Shown here one piece after another: positions 52,871 to 61,734 of a DNA stretch of 64,000 nt (the stretch's first letter is position 1; every line of letters begins with the position of its first letter). The notes under the pieces are model-generated. The model had not been told where the DNA came from. It searched no databases and saw only the letters and a list, made by a program, of their open reading frames with translations. Source of the DNA: Kocuria marina (GTDB lineage Bacteria; Actinomycetota; Actinomycetes; Actinomycetales; Micrococcaceae); the NCBI RefSeq assembly GCF_000786655.1, contig NZ_JROM01000011.1, positions 152,929 to 216,928 of the forward strand. The letters are read 5' to 3'. The translations under genes and the position numbers were made by a program.

Positions 52871-54112
52871 ATGCGCACACGCGAACAGCGCCGGGCCGCG
52901 CGGTCGGCCCGCGGTTGGCCGCGGTTGCGCGTGCACGCCGTGCGCAACGGGGTGGGGGCCGTCATCCTCGGGGCGCTTCTCCTGTGGGTGACCCACGGAC
53001 CCTTGCGGTTCCAGAACTTCCCGGCCGGGGACGTGGCCTGGGTGTGGCGCGTGGTCGCCCTGGTCGTGGCCGTCCTGCTGCCCTACGTGCTGCTGGCCAT
53101 GGGCGTGTACCTGCTGCTCGCCGGCTTTCTGGCGACCAACAGGGCGGCACTGGCCGCCGGGCGGGCCCGCACCGTGGTGCTCGAGCCCGAGGACCCGGAG
53201 GATCCCCCGGTCACCACGCACCGACTCTCGGAGCACACTCCCCCGGGTGTGAAGATCCGGGCCCACACGGTGCACGGTCGCCATCACGACAGCCGCTACA
53301 CCCGCGATCTCCTGGGCCTGCTGCCCGTCCAGTCGCCCGTGGCCCTCGCGCCCCTGGGGGTGGGGATCGTGGCGCTCATTGCGGCCTCGATCTACTACTC
53401 CACGGGCTACGCCGAGCCCGCCGCCGTCCTGCTGCTGGGTGTGCTCTACCTCGGCTGGAAACTCTTCCGGGGTTGGCGCAGCCACCGCGTCTTCGCGGAC
53501 ACGCCGTGGCAGGCGCCGCGGGAAGTCGACACCGGTTCCGTCCCGCGCGTCACCCCGCTGCGGGACCAGGACACCGCACACCACCCCGTCACCCGGGTCT
53601 CCTACGTCACGGACGACGACGCCGCGGCGCCGCGCGTACGGGAGCGAGCGGCGTCGTCGTACGAGATCGACGACCCGGAAGAGCCGTACGAGACCACCGA
53701 CGAGCTGCCCGTGATCGAGAAGATCCGCGACCGGTACACCGAGCCCCGCCGGATGAGTGCGTCGCAGCGACGGTTGGCGGAACGGGCGGAGCGCGAGGCG
53801 ATCCGGCGGAGGCTGCCGCGCGTGGTAGAGGCCGAACGGGCGGACACGGACGCCACCGCCCCGACCCCCCGGGTGGTACGTGATTCGCAGCGCACCGACC
53901 CGCGGGACGGCTACGAGGCGGATCCGCAGTGGGAGGCCGCGGAGCAGGAACAGCAGCGGCTCAACCAGAAACGCTACGAGGACCACATGCAACGCCACCG
54001 CGACAAACGCGAGGACCGGTTGCGCAATGCGGAAGCCCGGCAGCCCGAGGAGGCGCCCTCGCTGTGGGGCTACGCCAAGAACCGGCTCACGCGCCGAGGG
54101 GACCGTTCCTAG
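52871..54112 (+). CDS. Large membrane protein with long charged cytoplasmic tail
   Basis: The 413-aa protein has an N-terminal basic region, about four membrane helices in two pairs (NGVGAVILGALLLWVTHG, VWRVVALVVAVLLPYVLLAM and YLLLAGFLATN; then ALAPLGVGIVALIAASIYYS, PAAVLLLGVLYLGWKLFRG). A long Arg/Glu-rich C-terminus follows, including RRMSASQRRLAERAEREAIR and a coiled-coil-like NQKRYEDHMQRHRDKREDR. Residues ~250-265 (TDDDAAAPRVRERAASSYEI) come from an inverted motif pair at 53612-53662. The ATG follows ACAGGAG. I do not recognise a family. Confidence 0.7.
   Translation: MRTREQRRAARSARGWPRLRVHAVRNGVGAVILGALLLWVTHGPLRFQNFPAGDVAWVWRVVALVVAVLLPYVLLAMGVYLLLAGFLATNRAALAAGRARTVVLEPEDPEDPPVTTHRLSEHTPPGVKIRAHTVHGRHHDSRYTRDLLGLLPVQSPVALAPLGVGIVALIAASIYYSTGYAEPAAVLLLGVLYLGWKLFRGWRSHRVFADTPWQAPREVDTGSVPRVTPLRDQDTAHHPVTRVSYVTDDDAAAPRVRERAASSYEIDDPEEPYETTDELPVIEKIRDRYTEPRRMSASQRRLAERAEREAIRRRLPRVVEAERADTDATAPTPRVVRDSQRTDPRDGYEADPQWEAAEQEQQRLNQKRYEDHMQRHRDKREDRLRNAEARQPEEAPSLWGYAKNRLTRRGDRS
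53612..53662. repeat. Inverted motif pair in the membrane protein's cytoplasmic region
   Basis: GACGACGCCGC (53615-53625) and GCGGCGTCGTC (53648-53658), an 11-bp stem with a 22-nt loop. The arms read as DDAA and RAASS in frame. Confidence 0.75.
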
Positions 54113-54148
54113 CGCTCGACCGTCGCTGGGACCGTTCCTGGCGATCGA

Positions 54149-55588
54149 CTACCGCTGCGGAGACGACTCCCGGTCCGCGGCGCTCGGCACAGGGGCACCG
54201 GGCCGGGCCGCGGGTGCGCCCAGCTGCCAGATCCGCCGCACGGTCCAGCCCAAGAGGATCACGAGCAGCACGTTGCGTAGGGTCAGCACCCCGGCCATGA
54301 TCGGGTTCGCGTGGATCAGCGGTGTGTAGAACAGCGGGTAGATCACGAACGTGGTCGCGGCGATGCCCAGGGTCAGCAGGGCGGGGATGCGCCACCGGAC
54401 GCGGTCATGCAGCAGACCCACCATGATCACCGGGGCGAGCCAGATCATGAACTGCGGGGAACCCACCTTGTTGAACACGATTAGCACGATGGTCAACAGC
54501 AAGGACCCGGCGTAGACCAGGAGGGCCCTCTCCGCACCGCGCCGCAGTGCCCGGATGAGCAGCGCCGCTGCGGCGAGCACGGCCAAGAGCAGCAACGGCT
54601 GCATGAGGGAGGCCATGATCTCCACGCCGGGGCCGTAGACCTCGGTGGAGTTGATCGCGGTGTTGTCCGCGATCCGGGAATCCGCGAGTCCCAGGACGGC
54701 CGCCCACACCCACGGCGTGGAGAACGTGGCCTCGAGCTGCATCCCCCGGGAGCCCTGGTTGAGCAGGAAGTCCGCGATCCGCTCGATCCCGCCCAGCATC
54801 AGCACACCCAGCACCACGCACAGCGTGACCACCACGCCCGCCGCGATGATGCGCACGCGCTGCTTGAGCGCAATGACCATGGCCAGCAGCACCGCCGCCG
54901 GCCACACCTTGATCCACGTGGCGATACTCAGCAGCGCCGATCCCACCACCGGATGGCGCACCGCGTAGAACAGGCCGATGAACACGATCGGCGCCGCCAC
55001 GCCCTCCACACGCGCGAAGCTAAGGTAGCCCAGGAACACGGTGAAGACGACCCACCACCACCCGGCCAGCACACCGCTGCGCGGGGCGCGGTGGAGGAGG
55101 AACCACATGGCCACGGCGTTCAACGCGGTGATCATGAGCGTCCACGCCAGGAGGTAGAGGTCGTGCCCCGCGATCCTCGGGAACATGATGGGCACCTGCG
55201 CGAGCACGGGGTAGACCCACGGGCTCACGGAACCCTGGTCGGGGGCGTTGTACCCGGCCATCGCCCATTCGCGGTACTGCTCGGTGTCGCTGAACGCCCA
55301 CCCGTGCAGGAAGAACGTCGCCATCCAGGCCAGGAAGTACACGTGCACCACCGCGAAGCCCACCCACACGGCGGCGGGGCGGTTCAGCCACGCGGGCGGA
55401 CGACGGCGCTGCGCCCCGCGCCGCGCGACGGTCGCCGGGTGAGCGGCGTCGTCGGAGGCATCACCGGCACGCGGGGCAGTTCCAGTGGCAATGGAGCCGG
55501 CGGCAGAGGCGTCGGCACGCGGCACACCGGTGCGGTGGGCGGCTCCGGGGGCGGGAGCGGCGTCGTCGTCAGGCGTGCGGGCCGGCAA
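54149..55588 (-). CDS. GT87-type (DUF2029) polyprenol-phosphate-mannose mannosyltransferase-like protein (1)
   Basis: The 479-aa protein has about ten membrane helices and the GT-C type outer-loop pattern (FSDTEQYREWAMAGY, WVYPVLAQVPIMFPRI) characteristic of polyprenol-phosphate-mannose enzymes that add alpha-mannose to lipomannan/phosphatidylinositol mannosides. It is paralogous to the next gene. Its N-terminal ~70 residues are a Pro/Ala/Asp linker with three dispersed-motif copies (RTPDDDAAPAP and ASDDAAHPAT). It overlaps the start region of the next gene by 20 bp. Confidence 0.8.
   Translation of the reverse strand: MPARTPDDDAAPAPGAAHRTGVPRADASAAGSIATGTAPRAGDASDDAAHPATVARRGAQRRRPPAWLNRPAAVWVGFAVVHVYFLAWMATFFLHGWAFSDTEQYREWAMAGYNAPDQGSVSPWVYPVLAQVPIMFPRIAGHDLYLLAWTLMITALNAVAMWFLLHRAPRSGVLAGWWWVVFTVFLGYLSFARVEGVAAPIVFIGLFYAVRHPVVGSALLSIATWIKVWPAAVLLAMVIALKQRVRIIAAGVVVTLCVVLGVLMLGGIERIADFLLNQGSRGMQLEATFSTPWVWAAVLGLADSRIADNTAINSTEVYGPGVEIMASLMQPLLLLAVLAAAALLIRALRRGAERALLVYAGSLLLTIVLIVFNKVGSPQFMIWLAPVIMVGLLHDRVRWRIPALLTLGIAATTFVIYPLFYTPLIHANPIMAGVLTLRNVLLVILLGWTVRRIWQLGAPAARPGAPVPSAADRESSPQR
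55396..55453. repeat. Motif pair in the first GT87 N-terminal linker
   Basis: GACGACGGCGC at ~55399-55409 (one mismatch from the core) and an exact GCGGCGTCGTC at 55443-55453. A third exact copy, GCGGCGTCGTC, is at 55557-55567, near the N-terminus. All lie in the flexible N-terminal tail of the minus-strand gene. Confidence 0.65.
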
Positions 55589-57002
55589 CCGGCTCTCCCT
55601 TCGCGGCGGAACCGGCGGACCCGGCCGAACCCAAGCGGTACAGCCCGCGCGCGGACCACCACAGCAGGACCACGAGCAGCAGGTTGCGCAGGGTCAGCAC
55701 GCCGGCCATCACGGGGTTGTTGTGGCTCAGCGCGGTGTAGAAGAGCGGGTAGATGAAGAACGTGGCGATCGCGATCAGCACCGCGAGGAACGCCGGGGTG
55801 CGCCACACCTTCCAGTTGTGCACCAGACCCACCGCGATCACGGGGCCCAGCCACACCATGAACTGGGGCGAGCCCACCTTGTTGAACACGATGAAGGCCG
55901 TGACCATGGTCAGCGAGCCCGCGAGGAACAGGGCCGTGCGGTCCAGGGCACCGGTGTGCACGCCGCGACGCAGACCGCGGGCGATCAGCACCACGACCAC
56001 CACGGCGGCCACCACGAACAGCGGCTGCATGAGCCGGGACATCACGTCCGAGCCGGGGCCGCTGACCTGCATCGAGTTGATGTCCGTGTTCATGTACATG
56101 CGGGAATCGCCCACGCCCAGCACCGAGAGCCACAGCCACGGGGTGCTGAAGGTGGCCTCGAGCTGCATGCCGCGGTCGCCCTGCTGGGTCATGAAGTCCG
56201 CGATCTGGCGCGGCGAACCGGACACGAACGCGGCCGCCACGGCGAACAGCGTGACCAGGATCCCGGCGAGCAACACGGCGCCGCGGCGTCGTGCGGCGGT
56301 CAGCAGGGCGATCACGACGGCGGCCGGCCAGACCTTGATCCACGTGGCCAGGCTGAGGATCGCGGAGGCCACGAACGGGCAGGACACCCCGTAGACCAGG
56401 CCCAGCAGCACGAGCGGGGCCGTGAGACCGTCCACGCGCGCGAAGCCCAGCCAGCCCATGAGCAGGATGAACATGAGCCACCACCAGCCGGCGGGCAGGG
56501 CGGCGCGGTTACGACCCCAGTCGGTCAGCTTGCCCATGGCCACGGCGTTGAGCACCGCGATGATGAGCACCCACAGGAAGAAGTACGGGCCCGGTCCCGC
56601 GATGCCCGCGAGCCCCATGGGGATCTGCGCGAGCACGGGGTACACCCAGGGGCTGGGACCGTACGCGATGTTGCGGTCGTCGAAACCCGCTTCCGCCCAC
56701 GCGCGGTAGATGTTGGTGTCGCTGAAGGCGTTGCCCTGCAGCGAGACGATCAGGGCGAAGATCAGGAAGCCCACGTGCACCAGCAGGAACCCCACGAGCA
56801 GCGCGCCCGGTGTCATCAGACGATCCTGCGCGGCGCGGGGGAGCACGGCGTCCCGTGCCCGGGTGGCGGCCGTGAAATATCTCTCTGTGGGCACGAATGA
56901 GGTCCTTGTCCGAATGCGCGCGGGATTCTGTTCTGGTCCGGGGGTGTGCACTGGTCCCGCTCGGGGGTGTGCGGCGCCCGAGGGTCCCGGCGCCTCGGAC
57001 AT
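55569..57002 (-). CDS. GT87-type polyprenol-phosphate-mannose mannosyltransferase-like protein (2)
   Basis: The ~477-aa paralogue of the previous gene shares QGDRGMQLEATFSTPWLW, LASLATWIKVWPAAVV-like segment and AFIVFNKVGSPQFMVWLG with it. About ten helices. It starts MSEAPGPSG (57002) after a Pro-rich tail; a later start in FVPTERYF is possible. With the next gene it likely builds branched mannan on membrane lipids. Its stop overlaps the following gene's start. Confidence 0.8.
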   Translation of the reverse strand: MSEAPGPSGAAHPRAGPVHTPGPEQNPARIRTRTSFVPTERYFTAATRARDAVLPRAAQDRLMTPGALLVGFLLVHVGFLIFALIVSLQGNAFSDTNIYRAWAEAGFDDRNIAYGPSPWVYPVLAQIPMGLAGIAGPGPYFFLWVLIIAVLNAVAMGKLTDWGRNRAALPAGWWWLMFILLMGWLGFARVDGLTAPLVLLGLVYGVSCPFVASAILSLATWIKVWPAAVVIALLTAARRRGAVLLAGILVTLFAVAAAFVSGSPRQIADFMTQQGDRGMQLEATFSTPWLWLSVLGVGDSRMYMNTDINSMQVSGPGSDVMSRLMQPLFVVAAVVVVVLIARGLRRGVHTGALDRTALFLAGSLTMVTAFIVFNKVGSPQFMVWLGPVIAVGLVHNWKVWRTPAFLAVLIAIATFFIYPLFYTALSHNNPVMAGVLTLRNLLLVVLLWWSARGLYRLGSAGSAGSAAKGEPVAGPHA

Positions 57003-57188
57003 ACCGGTTCCGATTCTATGGGGAACCACTCCGGGGACCGCATACGGCGCCGTGATGCGCTCACCCCGCCCCCAGGGAACCCCCAGAACGCGCACTGTTC
57101 GAGTGCAAACCGTCCTGTAAAGTCAGGGGTCGGAGCCGCTGGACACCTCGGCTCGCCCACCACTGGTTGGCTGAGGGGGCTGGAATCC

Positions 57189-58751
57189 ATGACCGCGACC
57201 GGTTCTCGCCCCTCTCCCGCGCACACCGGTTCCACCGCCAAGAATGATTCGCGCGCCCACATGGCGATCATCCAGGGCGTCATCGGTTCGCTCATGATGC
57301 TCGTGGGTTCCGTGGGGACCGGGTGGATCGCCAACGGCTCCCCCATGGTCCGGCACCCCCTGGTCATCGAACTGCGCGTGAACGTGTGGGGCGTGTACGG
57401 GTGCACCGTGCTGCTCACCGTGGGCGCCATGTTGCTCATCCGGTCGTGGTTGCGCCTCGGTCAACGCCTGCGGGGGTGGCCGCAAGGGTCGTTGCGCACC
57501 GTGATGATCGCCGTGATCGCGTGGTCCCTGCCCCTGTTCCTCGCCGTTCCCATCTACTCGCGGGACGTGTACGCGTACATCGGTCAGGGCCGGTTGATGT
57601 TGGCCGGCAAGGACCCGTACGTGGAGGGGATCTCCTCGCTCGACAACTGGTTCATGCTGGGCGCGGACCCGGAGTGGGCGGAGGCCCGCACCCCGTACGG
57701 CCCCTACTTCCTGTGGATCGCCGCCGGGGTGGTCCGGTTGACCAATGCCCAGCCGGACGCCTCTGTGATGCTCTTCCGCGCGGTGGCGTACGTGGGCGTG
57801 GTGCTGTGCATGATCTACGTGCCCAAGCTCGCGCGGCTACACGGCGTCAACGGTGCCCGTGCCCTGTGGATTGCCGTGGCCAACCCGTTGTTCCTCATCA
57901 GCTTCGTGGCGAGCGCCCACAACGACGCACTCATGGTGGGTCTGGCCGTGGCCGGCGTGTACGCCGCGGCCACCAGACATCCCCTTCTGGGCATACTTCT
58001 GGTCACGGGGTCCATCGGGATCAAACCCATCACCATCCTGCTGCTGCCGTTCATCGGTCTGCTGTGGGCGGGCAAGGGAGCCTCATGGCCGCGGCGGTTC
58101 GTCATCTGGGCGGCCACCGCACTGCTCAGTTTCGGGATCCTCGCGGTGAGCGGTTACGCGGACAACCTGGGCCTCGGCTGGGCCTGGGCCCTGCTGGACC
58201 CCACCCCCGGGCACACGGGGTACTCGCCGTCCGGGTTCCTGGGACAACAGGTGGAGCGCGTGGGAAACTTCTTCGGCCTGCCGGGGGACGCCCTCGCATC
58301 GGTGTTCCGTCAGGTGCTGCAGTACGCGGCCATCGCCCTGGTCCTCGTACTGATGTTCGTGGGTGGGGACCGCAGGATCGTGCGGCGAATGGCCCTCGCG
58401 TTCTCCGCCGTGGTGCTGCTGTCCCCCATCATCCAGCCCTGGTACATCCTGTGGCTCATCCCCCTGCTGGCCGCGACCGGCATCAAGGACAACTGGCAGA
58501 TCCGCATCCTGTACATCGTGATCACGTTCTTCGTGGTCTTCGGCGCCCAGGACCAGCTGTCCGTGTGGCCGTTCATCGACCTCAGCGTGAGCGTGTCCCA
58601 GGTGGCGTTCGTGATCACGGTGGCCTTCACGCTCTACCTCGCGTTGTTCGACCCCCGCACCCGCACTCTGCTGACCCACGGCGGGTTCCGGGGCTGGGTG
58701 GATCCCGGTCCCCCTCAGGTGGCCGCAGGTACGACGGCGCACAAGGACTAA
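57189..58751 (+). CDS. mptB: MptA/MptB-like alpha-1,6-mannosyltransferase (GT-C)
   Basis: The ~520-aa multispanning enzyme (around 11-13 helices) belongs to the polyprenol-phosphomannose-dependent alpha-1,6-mannosyltransferases that extend the lipomannan core. Diagnostic loops are VPIYSRDVYAYIGQGRLMLA (with the DxD-like acidic motif), YGPYFLWIAAGVVRL and the C-terminal IIQPWYILWLIPLLAATGIK. MptA versus MptB cannot be decided. It is divergent from the two GT87-like genes, forming an envelope-mannosylation cluster. Confidence 0.82.
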   Translation: MTATGSRPSPAHTGSTAKNDSRAHMAIIQGVIGSLMMLVGSVGTGWIANGSPMVRHPLVIELRVNVWGVYGCTVLLTVGAMLLIRSWLRLGQRLRGWPQGSLRTVMIAVIAWSLPLFLAVPIYSRDVYAYIGQGRLMLAGKDPYVEGISSLDNWFMLGADPEWAEARTPYGPYFLWIAAGVVRLTNAQPDASVMLFRAVAYVGVVLCMIYVPKLARLHGVNGARALWIAVANPLFLISFVASAHNDALMVGLAVAGVYAAATRHPLLGILLVTGSIGIKPITILLLPFIGLLWAGKGASWPRRFVIWAATALLSFGILAVSGYADNLGLGWAWALLDPTPGHTGYSPSGFLGQQVERVGNFFGLPGDALASVFRQVLQYAAIALVLVLMFVGGDRRIVRRMALAFSAVVLLSPIIQPWYILWLIPLLAATGIKDNWQIRILYIVITFFVVFGAQDQLSVWPFIDLSVSVSQVAFVITVAFTLYLALFDPRTRTLLTHGGFRGWVDPGPPQVAAGTTAHKD

Positions 58752-59131
58752 CGCAGGCCCCTGAGCCTTTCGAGCTCGCGGCGGTCCTTCTTGGTGGGCC
58801 GCCCCGCGCCACGGTCTCGGCGGGCCACCGGCACACTGAGTTCCGCGGGTCGCGGCGGGGAATGGTCGATGTAGCACTGGGCCGCCACGGGGGCGCCCAC
58901 GCGCTTGACGATCAGCTTGGTGACCTGGAATTCCTGCTGCCACCCCGGGCGGCGCACACTCACCCGATCCCCCACCCGCACCGGCTGCGCGGCCTTCACG
59001 GGGGCGCCGTTGAGCCGCACGTGTCCCGCACGGCATGCGGTCGTGGCGGCGGAGCGGGTCTTGAACAACCGCACCGACCACAACCACACGTCCAGGCGGG
59101 CGCTACCGGGTTCGTTGGCTGGGGCGTTCAT
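58748..59131 (-). CDS. S4-domain RNA-binding protein (Hsp15/YlmH-like)
   Basis: The ~127-aa basic protein has the S4 motif RLDVWLWSVRLFKTRSAATT then GHVRLNGAPVKAAQPVRVGD, which binds structured RNA. Such proteins recover stalled ribosomes or act in RNA modification. Its stop overlaps the mptB-like stop, and its start is near the aldehyde dehydrogenase leader. An alternative GTG start at 59140 exists. A variant of the dispersed motif lies just upstream, at 59155. Confidence 0.82.
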   Translation of the reverse strand: MNAPANEPGSARLDVWLWSVRLFKTRSAATTACRAGHVRLNGAPVKAAQPVRVGDRVSVRRPGWQQEFQVTKLIVKRVGAPVAAQCYIDHSPPRPAELSVPVARRDRGAGRPTKKDRRELERLRGLR

Positions 59132-59265
59132 GGGGTCCACCGTACTCGGGGGCGACGACGCGGCTGCCGCCCGTCGCCAAGGGAATCACCGGATCATCCG
59201 ATTCATGGACCAGCCCCCACCATCCCTGTGCGAGGTCCGTAGCTCACGGGAGAACTCCTGGCTCT

Positions 59266-59281
59266 TGTGAGCAATATCACG
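59266..59281. promoter_or_regulatory. CRP/GlxR-type site upstream of aldehyde dehydrogenase
   Basis: TGTGA-N6-TCACG (TGTGAGCAATATCACG) matches the CRP/GlxR consensus TGTGA-N6-TCACA at all but the last base. It is ~110 bp upstream of the aldehyde dehydrogenase gene and could tie its expression to cAMP or carbon status. Confidence 0.6.
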
Positions 59282-59303
59282 CCGTGGTGGGTACGGTGGG
59301 AGT

Positions 59304-59378
59304 GGGGCTGCACAAGGACGTGAGCCCCGAAGCATCTGCGAAAGACGCAGAGGCGGTTGAGAACGGGGGTTGAGCGCT
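59304..59378 (+). ncRNA. Structured 5' leader before aldehyde dehydrogenase
   Basis: Two stems are visible. GGGGCT...AGCCCC (59304-59328) is a 6-bp stem, with CAC/GTG inside. CTGCG-AAAGA-CGCAG (59336-59350) is a 5-bp stem. A G-rich linker and ribosome site (GGGGGTT) then precede the ATG at 59380. The arrangement suggests a regulatory leader, but I do not recognise it as a known riboswitch class, so treat it as a candidate. Confidence 0.45.
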
Positions 59379-59379
59379 C

Positions 59380-60798
59380 ATGCTCAAGAACTTCATCAAC
59401 AACACCTATGTGGAATCCGCATCCGAGGAATCCTTCGACCTGGTCAACCCGGCTACCGGTGAGGTAACGGAACAGTCTCCCAACTCGAACGAGCAAGATG
59501 TCAATGCCGCCTACGAGGCAGCCGCAAAGGCGTCCAAGACATGGGGGCGCATGACCCCCGGTGCGCGTCAGCTCGCCATGCTCCGCATCGCCGATGCCCT
59601 CGAGGCCCGGGGGTCCGAACTCGTGGACGCACAATCCCGCAACACGGGCCAGCCCAAGTACCTGATCCAGTCCGAGGAAGTCGATGTCTCCGCGGACCAG
59701 ATCCGCTTCTTCGCCGGCGCCGCCCGCATGATGGAGGGCCTGGCGAGCGGCGAATACATGGAGGGTCTCAACTCCGTGATCCGTCGGGAACCCATCGGCG
59801 TGGTGGGCCAGGTGACGCCGTGGAACTATCCCCTCATGATGGCCGTGTGGAAAGTGGGGCCCGCCCTGGCCGCCGGCAACACCATCGTGTTGAAACCGTC
59901 GGACACGACTCCGGAGTCCACCCTGCTGTTCGCTGAGATCGCCTCGGAATTCCTTCCGGAAGGCACCTTCAACGTCGTACTGGGGGATGGCAAGACCGGG
60001 GAAGCGGTCGTCTCACACCGCACGGCGGGACTCGTCTCCATCACCGGCTCGATCCGAGCGGGCCTCGCAGTGGCCGCATCCGCGGCGAAGAACCTCACGC
60101 GCGCTCACCTGGAACTGGGCGGAAAGGCGCCCTGCGTGGTGTTCGGGGACGCGGATCTGGACTCCGCCGCCTCCACGCTCGCGGAGGCCGGTTTCTTCAA
60201 CGCCGGCCAGGACTGCACCGCCTCCACCCGCATCCTCGTGGAGGAATCGGTGCGTGACGAGTTCTTGGAGAAGATCACCCAAGCCGCGAAGGACACGGCA
60301 TTCGGCACCCCGGACAAGGAAGACATCCTCTATGGCCCGCTCAACAACGCCAAACAGCTCGAACAGGTGTCCGGGTTCATCGACCGGTTGCCGGAGCACG
60401 CCACGGTGACCACGGGTGGCAAGCAAGCGGACGGCCCGGGCTTCTTCTTCGAGCCGACCATCGTGGCTGACCTCAAGCAGGATGACGAGGCCATCCAGAA
60501 CGAGATCTTCGGTCCCGTCATCACCGTGCAGACGTTCTCCACGGAGGAGCAGGCTGTGGAGATGGCGAACGGGGTGGAATACGGGTTGGCGTCATCCGTA
60601 TGGACCAAGGATCACGGCCGCGCATTGCGGATGTCCCGCGATCTGGACTACGGCTGCGTGTGGATCAACACCCACATCCCGTTGGTCGCGGAGATGCCAC
60701 ACGGCGGCTTCAAGCATTCCGGTTACGGCAAGGACCTGTCCAAGTACGCCGTGGAGGAATACACCCGCATCAAGCACGTGATGAGCTCGCTGGACTGA
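59380..60798 (+). CDS. Aldehyde dehydrogenase, gamma-aminobutyraldehyde/PatD-like
   Basis: The 472-aa enzyme has catalytic Cys in FNAGQDCTASTRILVEE, the general-base Glu in HLELGGKAPCVVFGDADL and the cofactor region GQVTPWNYPLMMAVWK. It groups with gamma-aminobutyraldehyde dehydrogenases that act in putrescine/polyamine breakdown. Its leader and CRP-type site suggest metabolic control. It is followed, 31 bp on, by the SnoaL/NTF2-like gene, probably in one transcript. Confidence 0.87.
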   Translation: MLKNFINNTYVESASEESFDLVNPATGEVTEQSPNSNEQDVNAAYEAAAKASKTWGRMTPGARQLAMLRIADALEARGSELVDAQSRNTGQPKYLIQSEEVDVSADQIRFFAGAARMMEGLASGEYMEGLNSVIRREPIGVVGQVTPWNYPLMMAVWKVGPALAAGNTIVLKPSDTTPESTLLFAEIASEFLPEGTFNVVLGDGKTGEAVVSHRTAGLVSITGSIRAGLAVAASAAKNLTRAHLELGGKAPCVVFGDADLDSAASTLAEAGFFNAGQDCTASTRILVEESVRDEFLEKITQAAKDTAFGTPDKEDILYGPLNNAKQLEQVSGFIDRLPEHATVTTGGKQADGPGFFFEPTIVADLKQDDEAIQNEIFGPVITVQTFSTEEQAVEMANGVEYGLASSVWTKDHGRALRMSRDLDYGCVWINTHIPLVAEMPHGGFKHSGYGKDLSKYAVEEYTRIKHVMSSLD

Positions 60799-60829
60799 CG
60801 GCGGCAACGAACGAGGGAAGGAGCGCATC

Positions 60830-61624
60830 ATGACCGACATTCGAGATCTCGTGCTCACCGCGGACCGCGAGCTGTTCACCGAACACGACCTGAGCACCCT
60901 GGACCGCAATTTCTCCGAGGACTACGTGGAGCATTCGCCGCTCGTGGCCAACGGCAAGGACGGCTTGCGGGAGCTGGTCACCGACGCGGGCGAGGGCCTG
61001 CGGCACGACGTCGCGCGCGTAGTCGTGGACGAAAAGGCCGGTTTGGTTGCGCTGCACGGTGCCTATCCCGGGTTGGATCCGGACACCGTGTTCGTGGGGT
61101 TCGACATCTACCGCGTGGCCGACGGCAAGATCGTGGAGCACTGGGACGGCCTGGTGGATCAGACACCACCCAACGAGTCGGGCCACACCCAGCTGGACGG
61201 CCCCACGGAGGTAGACGCATCCGCCGACACCGAGGCCAACAGGGAGTTCGTCAAGCGGGCCTGGGCCACGTTCTTACAGGGCCAGGACTACGACGCCGCG
61301 GGCGATTTCACGCGTTCGGACGGGCGGTTCACGCAGCACTCGGGTGACATCGCCGACGGTGTGCAGAACATGGTCGACTTCTTGAAACAACTCAAGGAGG
61401 ACGGTTCTGCACTGACCTACGACACATTGCACCGCACGGTGGCTGACGGGAACTTCGTCCTGACGTTCTCGGAAGGATCCATCGCCGGTGACCGCCACTT
61501 CTTCTGCGAACTGTGGCGCATCGAGGACGGCGCGTGGGTCGAACTGTGGGACGCCATCGGACCGGTTCCGTCGGATGACGAACTGGCGCACCCGCACGGT
61601 GCGTTCACGTCGGTAGCGGACTGA
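60830..61624 (+). CDS. Tandem SnoaL/NTF2-like domain protein
   Basis: The 264-aa protein holds two NTF2-like (SnoaL-type) domains: residues ~1-115 (NFSEDYVEHSPLVANGKDG, IYRVADGKIVEHWDGLVDQ) and ~135-250 (SDGRFTQHSGDIADGVQNM, LWRIEDGAWVELWDAIGPV). The DGKIVEHWD/DGAWVELWD repeats make the duplication clear. SnoaL-like proteins bind or transform small polyketide, steroid or aldehyde-like ligands; the function here is unknown. GAAGGAGC precedes the ATG. Directly following the aldehyde dehydrogenase suggests a shared role. Confidence 0.83.
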   Translation: MTDIRDLVLTADRELFTEHDLSTLDRNFSEDYVEHSPLVANGKDGLRELVTDAGEGLRHDVARVVVDEKAGLVALHGAYPGLDPDTVFVGFDIYRVADGKIVEHWDGLVDQTPPNESGHTQLDGPTEVDASADTEANREFVKRAWATFLQGQDYDAAGDFTRSDGRFTQHSGDIADGVQNMVDFLKQLKEDGSALTYDTLHRTVADGNFVLTFSEGSIAGDRHFFCELWRIEDGAWVELWDAIGPVPSDDELAHPHGAFTSVAD

Positions 61625-61648
61625 ACCTGACCGAGACGACCTGACAAT

Positions 61649-61692
61649 GCAGTGGCCCCGTGGACGCGTAATGGCGTCCACGGGGCCACTGC
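61649..61692. terminator. Hairpin terminator after the NTF2-like gene
   Basis: Arms GCAGTGGCCCCGTGGACGC and GCGTCCACGGGGCCACTGC pair perfectly over 19 bp with a 6-base loop. It lies between two convergent genes and can serve both. Confidence 0.9.
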
Positions 61693-61734
61693 CCGATCTG
61701 TTCCAGTGATCGAGGAGCACATCATCCGGGACCG

